Notes under the pieces: generated by a model | The model's input: only the letters and a program-made list of their open reading frames with translations | Told to the model about the DNA's origin: nothing | The model's database searches: none | In this document: piece after piece, positions 20,761 to 28,249 of the stretch | How positions within the stretch are numbered: the stretch's first letter is position 1 | Layout: each line of letters starts with the position of its first letter | Assembly (NCBI GenBank): GCA_018067145.1 | Contig: JAGPVD010000018.1 | Location: 1 to 33,919, forward strand | DNA from: Methyloceanibacter sp. | GTDB taxonomy: Bacteria > Pseudomonadota > Alphaproteobacteria > Rhizobiales > Methyloligellaceae | Direction of reading: 5' to 3' | Length of the DNA stretch: 33,919 bases | Translations under genes and position numbers: made by a program

Positions 20761-23004
20761 TTAGTATTCCGCCCGTGCAGCGCTGCTCACCACATCCTTG
20801 GCGCGCAACCCCGCCAAAATCTCGTTTAGATGCTGGACGTCCCATACCTCAAGATCGATGAGCATCTCGGTATAGTCCGCGACCCGATTGGTCATCTTGA
20901 TATTCTCGATATTGCCGTCGGCCTCGCCGATCACGGATGCCACTTGCGCCAGACTCATGGGCTCGTTCATCGCGGTGACGGCGATCTTGGCCGGGAACCG
21001 CCCAGGGTCGTCTTCGTCGATGTCCCAAGTGATGTCGATCCAGCGCTCCGGCTCCTCGTCGAACGCTTTCAAAGCATCGGCATGGATGGGGTAGATGGTA
21101 ATGCCCTGCCCCGGCGTGAGAATGCCGACAATGCGATCGCCAGGCACGGCGCCGCCATCGGCGAAGTTCACCGGTAGATCACCGCGAAGTCCCCGGATCG
21201 GAATACCGCCTGCACCCTCGGGACGCCCGCGGCCACTTGTTCCAGGCAAGCGGAATTTGAGCCCCATGACTTTGCGGAGGCCAAACCAGCCTTCGTCGGT
21301 TCGTTTCACCTTGCGCCGACGCTTTGGCGGCTCTTGCGGTCCTTCCTCTGGAAACACCGCGCGCATCACATCCGCCGAGGCGAGCTCGCCACGCCCTACC
21401 GCCGCCATGACGTCTTCGGCGGTCTTCTGGGAAAGTCGGCCCAACGCCTCTCCAATGCTCTCCTCAGAGAAAGTCTTGCCGCTTCGCCGAAAGGCGCGGT
21501 CGAGGATTTCGCGACCGAGATCGCCGTACTGCGCTCGCACCGCATCGCGCGTGGCCCGCCTGATCGCCGAACGCGCCTTGCCGGTTACGGCCAGGTTCTG
21601 CCAGGCGGCAGGCGGCTCTTGCGCGTCCGAGCACATGATCTCAACCTCATCGCCATTGCGCAACGCGGAAGCCAGCGGCATTGGCCGGCCGTTGATCCTG
21701 GCGCCGACGCATGTGTTGCCGACGTCGGTATGCACGGCGTAAGCGAAATCAATGCTGTTTGCGCCGCGCGGCAATGCGATCAAGCGCCCTTTGGGCGTGA
21801 AGCAGAACACCTGGTCCTGAAACAGTTCAAGCTTGGTGTGCTCGAGGAATTCCTCGGGGTTGTCGCTGTCGAGCAGCATGCCAACAAGGTGGCGCAACCA
21901 ACGATAGGCGTTTGAGTCCTGCGAGGGGACCTCGCCCTTACCGTTCTTGCTGTTCTTGCCCTTCTTGTCTTCGAGATCTTTGTAGAGCGCATGCGCGGCG
22001 ACGCCATATTCGGCGATCGAATGCATCAGCTCTGTGCGGATCTGCAGTTCGACGCGTTGGTGACGCGGCCCGACAATGGTTGTGTGGATGGACTGGTAGT
22101 CGTTCTGCTTTGGGTTCGAGATGTAGTCCTTGAAGCGCCCGGGAACCACATGCCAGGTCGTGTGCACCACAGCGAGCGCGTGATAGCAGTCGGGCACTTT
22201 CGGCACGACGATGCGGAAAGCGTAAATATCAGAAAGTTGCTCCAGCGAGATTTGCTTCCGCTCCATCTTGCTCCAGATGGCATAAGGCTTCTTCTCACGC
22301 CCCCCGACGACGCCTTTGACCTTGGCGTCTTTGAGCTTGGTGGTCAGCTCGCCTTCAATTTCGTCGATGAGCCCCTGGTTACCCACGCGCAAGATCTTCA
22401 GGCGCTCTACCACGGTGACGTAAGCATTCGGATTGAGCCAACGGAAGGCAAGGTCCTCTAATTCCTCGCGCAGCCATTGCATGCCCATGCGACCGGCAAG
22501 CGGCGCATAGATGTCCATGGTCTCTTCGGCGATGATCTTGCGCTTCGCCGGCTCCATGTGTTCGAGCGTCCGCATGTTGTGCAAGCGGTCGGCGAACTTC
22601 ACGAGCAACACGCGAATGTCACTGGAGATAGCAAGGAGGAGTTTGCGGAAGTTCTCGGCCTGCTCGGCCTTCTTGGTGACGAGGTCGAGCTTCTTGATCT
22701 TGGTTAGGCCGTCGACCAACGTGCCGATCTCAGCCCCGAACAGCGTATCGATCTCGCCGCGCGTAACATCGGTGTCTTCGATCGTGTCATGGAGCAGCGC
22801 GGTGGCGATGGTGGCATCGTCGAGACGCATCTCGGCGAGGATCGCGGCAACTTCAAGCGGGTGAGAGAAATACGGTGCGCCGGAAGCGCGCTTCTGATTG
22901 CCATGAGCCTTCATGGCATAGACGTATGCTCGGTTTAGCATCGCCTCGTCGGCGGTCGGCTGATAGCTCAGCACGCGCTCGACCAGCTCGTATTGGCGGG
23001 TCAT
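20761..23004 (-). CDS. rsh: bifunctional (p)ppGpp synthetase/hydrolase
   Basis: HD hydrolase (HDTIEDT, DRLHNMRTL), synthetase (YAFRIVVPKVPDCYHALAVVH; NDYQSIHTT), TGS and C-terminal ACT domains. Confidence 0.97.
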   Translation of the reverse strand: MTRQYELVERVLSYQPTADEAMLNRAYVYAMKAHGNQKRASGAPYFSHPLEVAAILAEMRLDDATIATALLHDTIEDTDVTRGEIDTLFGAEIGTLVDGLTKIKKLDLVTKKAEQAENFRKLLLAISSDIRVLLVKFADRLHNMRTLEHMEPAKRKIIAEETMDIYAPLAGRMGMQWLREELEDLAFRWLNPNAYVTVVERLKILRVGNQGLIDEIEGELTTKLKDAKVKGVVGGREKKPYAIWSKMERKQISLEQLSDIYAFRIVVPKVPDCYHALAVVHTTWHVVPGRFKDYISNPKQNDYQSIHTTIVGPRHQRVELQIRTELMHSIAEYGVAAHALYKDLEDKKGKNSKNGKGEVPSQDSNAYRWLRHLVGMLLDSDNPEEFLEHTKLELFQDQVFCFTPKGRLIALPRGANSIDFAYAVHTDVGNTCVGARINGRPMPLASALRNGDEVEIMCSDAQEPPAAWQNLAVTGKARSAIRRATRDAVRAQYGDLGREILDRAFRRSGKTFSEESIGEALGRLSQKTAEDVMAAVGRGELASADVMRAVFPEEGPQEPPKRRRKVKRTDEGWFGLRKVMGLKFRLPGTSGRGRPEGAGGIPIRGLRGDLPVNFADGGAVPGDRIVGILTPGQGITIYPIHADALKAFDEEPERWIDITWDIDEDDPGRFPAKIAVTAMNEPMSLAQVASVIGEADGNIENIKMTNRVADYTEMLIDLEVWDVQHLNEILAGLRAKDVVSSAARAEY

Positions 23005-23055
23005 GACGCGTGCCCGCTAATGCTATACGCGCCGCGCCTCAAACTCTTGTCATTC

Positions 23056-23466
23056 TCAGCGTGCGCGCGGTCCTGCATTCGAACCATCCGAAGGCGCCTG
23101 TGTCGCCATGCGACGCAACAGCTCCTCCTCGGTCATCTTATCGATCGCCGTGTCGCTGGCCTGATCGTCTTGGGCGAGAACCGGCATTCTCGTCTCCGTC
23201 GACAGCATCGGTACGGCTTCAGCCTCAGGCTCATCCACCTCGACATATTTCTGCATGGAGTGGATGAAATCTTCCTTGAGGTCCTCGGTCGCGATCTTCT
23301 TGTCGGCAATCTCGCGAAGCGCCACGACTGGGTTCTTGTCGTTATCCCGCTGCACGGTGATCTGCGCACCAGCCGCGACGGAGCGTGCGCGATGGCTAGC
23401 CAGCAGCACGAGCTCGAAGCGGTTTGGAATCTTGTCGACGCAATCCTCGACGGTGACGCGAGCCAT
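23056..23466 (-). CDS. rpoZ: DNA-directed RNA polymerase omega subunit
   Basis: [58 protein letters not shown]. Confidence 0.96.
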   Translation of the reverse strand: MARVTVEDCVDKIPNRFELVLLASHRARSVAAGAQITVQRDNDKNPVVALREIADKKIATEDLKEDFIHSMQKYVEVDEPEAEAVPMLSTETRMPVLAQDDQASDTAIDKMTEEELLRRMATQAPSDGSNAGPRAR

Positions 23467-23543
23467 GAAGTGATCCTTTTGAAATTTGCCGGATTTGGAA
23501 CCTATTTATGCAGTTCGCACCGGCCTGGCAAGTCGAACCCGCG

Positions 23544-24089
23544 CTAAAGCCTTCGCACGACTTGGCCTTCTCGCCGTCGCGCCGCGCGCTGCCACAACGT
23601 CCGAACGTTAGTTTTGAGCACCGGATGACGCCATTCGGGCGCAATATCGAGGAGCGGCCGTAGGACGAATGGCCGTTCTGCGATCCAAGGATGCGGCAAA
23701 ATGAGGGGTCTTGGGCCGGGTCGAGCGAATCGCGGATGCCTTCCCCGCCAATGGCTCACGAGCCCCTTGTGGTCGAGAATATCGATATCGAGCGTTCGGG
23801 AGCCCCAAGGGCTGCCGCCACGGCGCCCAGCCCTTCGCTCAATCGCCTTCAAGAGCCTGAGCAGCGCTTCCCCTGATAGAACCGTGTCGATCAGGGCTGC
23901 GGCATTGACGTAAGGGGGCTGGCCAACGCGACCGACGGCCACAGTCTCATAGAACGGGGAAATCGCCTCAATCGTCGGCCCTGCCTCGTCAATTTCGCGC
24001 AAAGCTCGCGTGATCGTGTCGGCGGGAGTCCCCCAAGGCCCGGGACAATTAGCACCTAATCCTACCAAAGATTTTCCGTGTACAACCAA
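23544..24089 (-). CDS. folK: 2-amino-4-hydroxy-6-hydroxymethyldihydropteridine pyrophosphokinase
   Basis: VGLGANCPGPWGTPADTI...SPFYETVAVGRVGQPPYVNAAALIDT...GSRTLDIDILDHKG...HPRFARPGPRPLILPHPWIAERPFVLRPLLDIAPEWRHP. No ATG near the expected start; TTG (24089) inferred. ORF extends to an ATG at 24203. Confidence 0.87.
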   Translation of the reverse strand: MVVHGKSLVGLGANCPGPWGTPADTITRALREIDEAGPTIEAISPFYETVAVGRVGQPPYVNAAALIDTVLSGEALLRLLKAIERRAGRRGGSPWGSRTLDIDILDHKGLVSHWRGRHPRFARPGPRPLILPHPWIAERPFVLRPLLDIAPEWRHPVLKTNVRTLWQRAARRREGQVVRRL

Positions 24090-24187
24090 TTGTAGACCGT
24101 CCTCATCATATCCTGTGTACCCCTGACTGACCTGAAATAAGGCGTCCTTCTCACGCGCAAGCAAATTCTCAGTGTCGGGGGGGCACA

Positions 24188-24796
24188 ATGATTTTCTATC
24201 CAACAGAGCGTATCGCGCTCTTCATCGACGGCGCCAATCTATACGCGGCCGCCTAGGCACTTGCTTTTGACACTGATTACAAGCGGCTTCTCACCCTGTT
24301 CGGCAGCAAGGGGACGCTCGTCCGGGTGTATTGCTAACCTGCCCTGATCGACGACCAGGAGTACTCCTCCATCAGACCGTTGGTCGATTGGCTCAACTAC
24401 AACGGCTACACCATGTTGACAAAGCCGACCAAAGAATTTGTCGATGCTTCGCGGCGGCGAAAAGTCAAAGGAAACATGGACATTGAGCTTGCCATGGACG
24501 CCATGTAGCTCGCCGACCATCTCGATCACCTGGTGATCTTCTCCGGCGACGGCGATTTCCGCTCCTTGGTGGAAGCGTTGCAGTACAAGGGCAAGCGGGT
24601 CACCGTCGTTTCGACCCTCACCACCAACCCGCCCATGGCCGCAGACGAACTCCGCCGGCAAGCCGATCAGTTCATCGATCTGGCCAATCTGGAGAAGGAG
24701 ATTGGCCGTGACCCTGGCGAGCGGGCACATCGCGAACCGCGGCACCGTCCTGAGCCCGTCGAACAATTCGAGCGCGAGAGTCTGATGGAGACCTGA
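24188..24796 (+). pseudogene. NYN-domain (LabA/DUF88-like) protein with three in-frame nonsense codons
   Basis: Continuous frame: MIFYPTERIALFIDGANLYAAA*ALAFDTDYKRLLTLFGSKGTLVRVYC*PALIDDQEYSSIRPLVDWLNYNGYTMLTKPTKEFVDASRRRKVKGNMDIELAMDAM*LADHLDHLVIFSGDGDFRSLVEALQYKGKRVTVVSTLTTNPPMAADELRRQADQFIDL. Stops at 24254-24256 (TAG), 24335-24337 (TAA), 24506-24508 (TAG). Confidence 0.9.
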
Positions 24797-24846
24797 CGCA
24801 CGCAGGCATCTGGTGCTGGGGCCACAGTGACGCTAGGCATAGGTCC

Positions 24847-25503
24847 ATGCAGTCTGCGCCGACATCAAACCTGTCAGAACCCCCTGCCGATTGCCCGCTA
24901 TGCCCTCGCCTCGTTGCGTTTCGGCAGGATAATGAAGCTGCGCACAGCGATTGGTTCAACGGGGCGGTTCCCTCCTTCGGATGCAAGTCGGCGGGCCTTC
25001 TCATTGTCGGGCTCGCTCCTGGCCTCAAAGGCGCCAACCGAACAGGCCGGCCTTTTTTCGGCGACCATGCCGGGGAACTGCTCTACCGCACCCTGCTGAA
25101 GACTGGGCTGGCCCGTGGCCGCCACGATCTGGAGGCTCCCTCGGCGCTGGAGCTAGTCGACTGCATGATCACCAATGCGGTGCGCTGCGTTCCGCCCCAG
25201 AACAAACCGAAGAGCGACGAGATCGCCCATTGCCGCAGCTTTCTGATCGGCCGCATGCTGGCGCTTCCCAACCTGCGCACGCTACTGGCCATCGGCGGAA
25301 TCGCTCATAACAGCGTTCTCGACACGCTCAAGCTAAAGAAGCGGGACCACCCCTTTGCTCACGGCGCGCGCCATGAGCTTCCCGGAGGGCTGGTGCTGTT
25401 CGACACCTATCATTGCTCCCGGCTGAACACGAACACCGGACGCCTCACGACGGAGATGTTCGAACAAGTTGTCGGCGCGGCGGCGGCGAGCCTCAAGGCG
25501 TAG
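24847..25503 (+). CDS. uracil-DNA glycosylase family protein (UDGb/family 5-like)
   Basis: CPLCPRLVAFRQDN; LLIVGLAPGLKGANRTGRPFFGDHAGELLYRTL; NAVRCVPPQNKP; FDTYHCSRLNTNTGRLT. Confidence 0.9.
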   Translation: MQSAPTSNLSEPPADCPLCPRLVAFRQDNEAAHSDWFNGAVPSFGCKSAGLLIVGLAPGLKGANRTGRPFFGDHAGELLYRTLLKTGLARGRHDLEAPSALELVDCMITNAVRCVPPQNKPKSDEIAHCRSFLIGRMLALPNLRTLLAIGGIAHNSVLDTLKLKKRDHPFAHGARHELPGGLVLFDTYHCSRLNTNTGRLTTEMFEQVVGAAAASLKA

Positions 25504-25587
25504 GGCGCGGCCAATTGCGCTGCTTGCTGCCGCCCCACAAGTCAGGCATGCTTTCAGCTCATCACCGAGTGCTTACGAGGCATCCTC

Positions 25588-25995
25588 ATGACGGGGCTGG
25601 ATATTTCACCGACCAAAGTTGGCTTTGTCATCGTCAGAGCCCGCGAATGCGCGGCCAAGGTCGGCGCATGGGATGATAGCGCCACGTCCGACCACGACGC
25701 GGATTCGATCCTCGAAGCATTTAAAGGCGACGCCACCCAGGCTGAGCTCAAAGAGTTCATCCACGACCTCAATGACGACGAGAAGGTAAACCTGGTAGCG
25801 TTAGCTTGGATTGGGCGCGGTTCGTTCGGACCCGAAGAGCTTGACGAAGCCCTGGCCACGGCCCGCGCAGAGCGCAATCAGCGCACGGCGGAGTACCTTC
25901 TCGGCATCCCACTCCTGCCCGATTATCTGGAGGATGCTCTCGACCGGCTTGGCTACTCGGTCGAAGACGCTGAGGACGACGCACTCGGCGAGTAA
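25588..25995 (+). CDS. DUF3775 domain protein
   Basis: DDEKVNLVALAWIGRGSFGPEELDEALATARAERNQRTAEYLLGIPLLPDYLEDALDRLGYS matches the DUF3775 pattern. Confidence 0.8.
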   Translation: MTGLDISPTKVGFVIVRARECAAKVGAWDDSATSDHDADSILEAFKGDATQAELKEFIHDLNDDEKVNLVALAWIGRGSFGPEELDEALATARAERNQRTAEYLLGIPLLPDYLEDALDRLGYSVEDAEDDALGE

Positions 25996-26498
25996 TAATT
26001 TGTCAGGTAAGCCAGCACTTCACCTGCATGCGCGGCAGCATCGCTCACCGGACAAAACACCTTCTCGATGCGCGCGTCAGCGGCCACAAGCGTGAGTCGT
26101 TTCAAGTAGTTCTCTTCGCCGGCTGTGAAACTAGGTAAGCCCAAAGCACCGGCAAAGTGCCCGCCGACGTCGCTCAAGAGCTGGAAGTTCAGTCCGAGAC
26201 GCTCCACCAGTTCCTGTTGATAGTCCGTGGCCTGACCACTCAGACCGAACACCCGCGTCTCGCATCGCGCGAAACCATCGACAGCATCGCGAAAGCCTTC
26301 GAGTTCCGGCGTCGAGCCGTGAGCGCCCGGAATGTCGTCCCAGCCTGGTGGATTTGGGTGACCGGGGCGTCCGGTCCAGGGATAGACCGCGACGACACTC
26401 CGGCCAAGAAGCGTCGCCAGACTGACGTTGCCACCGTCCGTTGCAGGCAGGGAAATTAGTGGCAGAGCCAGGCCGGGTGTGAGGAGGTCAGCAGTCAA
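25953..26498 (-). CDS. peroxiredoxin-like thioredoxin-fold protein lacking the canonical peroxidatic Cys
   Basis: LTADLLTPGLALPLISLPATDGGNVSLATLLGRSVVAVYPWTGRPGHPNPPGWDDIPGAHGSTPELEGFRD...ETRVFGLSGQATDYQQELVERLGLNFQLLSD. TTG start at 26498 inferred, 8 bp past the smpB stop; ORF extends to 26627. Confidence 0.8.
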   Translation of the reverse strand: MTADLLTPGLALPLISLPATDGGNVSLATLLGRSVVAVYPWTGRPGHPNPPGWDDIPGAHGSTPELEGFRDAVDGFARCETRVFGLSGQATDYQQELVERLGLNFQLLSDVGGHFAGALGLPSFTAGEENYLKRLTLVAADARIEKVFCPVSDAAAHAGEVLAYLTNYYSPSASSSASSTE

Positions 26499-26505
26499 GA
26501 CGCCC

Positions 26506-26976
26506 CTACCCCTTCTCACGCATGAGCCGGCCCTTCTGGCGCTCCCAGTCGCGCGTCTTCTCGGTCTGGCGCTTGTCGTGGAGCTTCTTACCGCGCCCGA
26601 GGCCCAGCTGGATTTTAGCGATGCCACGTGCGTTGAAGTAGAGCCGCAAGGGGACCAGTGTCATGCCTTCGCGCTGGATCGCGCCGAGGAGCCGCCCCAT
26701 TTCACGCGCATGCAGCAGCAGCTTGCGCGGCCGGGTCGGCGCATGGCCATCACGCGACGCGCCCCGATACTCGGCGATGTGGGCGTTGATCAGGTAAAGC
26801 TCGCCGCCTTCGTCCGAGGCATAGGATTCAGCGATGGTCGCCTTGCCGACGCGTAACGACTTCACCTCCGAACCGGTCAGGACGAGACCGGCTTCGATCT
26901 TGTCCTCGATCTCGTAGTTGTAGCGAGCTTTCCGGTTCTCAGCGACGAGCTTGCCGTTCGTGGGCTTTGGCGCCAT
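26506..26976 (-). CDS. smpB: SsrA-binding protein
   Basis: [67 protein letters not shown]. Confidence 0.97.
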   Translation of the reverse strand: MAPKPTNGKLVAENRKARYNYEIEDKIEAGLVLTGSEVKSLRVGKATIAESYASDEGGELYLINAHIAEYRGASRDGHAPTRPRKLLLHAREMGRLLGAIQREGMTLVPLRLYFNARGIAKIQLGLGRGKKLHDKRQTEKTRDWERQKGRLMREKG

Positions 26977-26994
26977 GACAAGACCCTTCCGAAG

Positions 26995-27879
26995 CTAGAC
27001 GGTGGTGAGGCCCACGACCGTCAGCGCCTCATCCACAGCCGCGCGTGACGCAGGGACAATGGGTGCTAGCGGCAAGCGCGTCTCGTTTTCGCACAGACCC
27101 AACTTCTCGGCGGCATACTTCACAGGTCCAGGATTGGCTTCCACGAACAAGGCTTCATGCAACGGCATTAGGCGTTCCTGCAATTCAAGCGCCCGTTTGT
27201 AGTTTCCGCTCATGCAGGCGAGCTGGAATTCCGAGCACAGCGCCGGTGCGACATTCGATGAAACCGAGATGCAGCCGTGTCCGCCATGAGCCATGAAGCC
27301 AAGAGCGGTCGCGTCTTCGCCAGAGAGTTGGATGAACTCGTGACCGAGCGCCGCGCGTTGCTGGCTCACGCGCGCCATGTCGGCGGTTGCATCCTTCACG
27401 CCGACGATGTTCTTGAATTTGAACAGCCGGACCATGGTGTCCACCGACATGTCGACGATGCTCCGACCGGGGATGTTGTAAATCACGATCGGAATATCGG
27501 CGGCGTCGTTGACGGCCTTGAAGTGGAGATAGAGCCCCTCTTGGGTCGGCTTGTTGTAATAGGGTGTCACCACCAGCGCGCCATCGGCGCCAGCTCCCAT
27601 GGCGTGACGTGTCAATTCGACGGCCTCGGCCGTGGAGTTGGAGCCGGTGCCGGCGATCACCGGTACGCGGCCGGCTGCCGTCTCGATGCACAACTCGATG
27701 ACACGGCGGTGCTCATCGTGGTTCAGCGTGGGCGACTCGCCCGTCGTGCCGCAAGGGACGAGGCCATGAGTGCCCTGACTGATCTGCCAATCCACCAGTT
27801 TACGGAAGGCTGCCTCGTCAACCGCGCCATCCTTGAAGGGAGTGATAAGGGCCGTAATCGAGCCATGAAACAGCGGCAT
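26995..27879 (-). CDS. dapA: 4-hydroxy-tetrahydrodipicolinate synthase
   Basis: [78 protein letters not shown]. Start at MPLFHGS. Confidence 0.97.
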   Translation of the reverse strand: MPLFHGSITALITPFKDGAVDEAAFRKLVDWQISQGTHGLVPCGTTGESPTLNHDEHRRVIELCIETAAGRVPVIAGTGSNSTAEAVELTRHAMGAGADGALVVTPYYNKPTQEGLYLHFKAVNDAADIPIVIYNIPGRSIVDMSVDTMVRLFKFKNIVGVKDATADMARVSQQRAALGHEFIQLSGEDATALGFMAHGGHGCISVSSNVAPALCSEFQLACMSGNYKRALELQERLMPLHEALFVEANPGPVKYAAEKLGLCENETRLPLAPIVPASRAAVDEALTVVGLTTV

Positions 27880-28249
27880 TGGCACGGGAGGCACTCCTAA
27901 ATCGCGTGGGGGGCGTTGGAAATGATGATGAAAAGTCGGGCGGACAATAGGGGGTCGGTGTTGGGGCGGCAAGCGGACGGGCGCGGGTTTAGGCCATTCC
28001 TACGGGGATGACACCGCGCCCCTGTCATAAATCCGTATTCTGATAAAATACCTGTCGACAAGCGACTTAGGGCAACAGGCTCAGGGACATTCTACGTCCT
28101 GACGGCCCTTACGAGACATTATTCCGCCGGAATCTTTCGGACATTGTTCTATTTGGGTACACTAGACGGGCCTTTATCGTCGCGGCTCCCCGGATCTGGG
28201 GGACGTCCTGACTACAAGTCGCAGGTCGTAACCGGAACCGATCGACGAG

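Noticed and set aside
20399-20845. 148-aa minus ORF bridging the ends of rsh and DUF2062
   Set aside because: Overlaps two well-supported genes in another frame and shows no family signature.
24254-24508. Programmed readthrough (pyrrolysine/amber recoding or alternative code) of the NYN gene
   Set aside because: One of the three stops is TAA and TAG terminates bpt and parC in this window, so codon reassignment does not fit; nonsense mutation is simpler.
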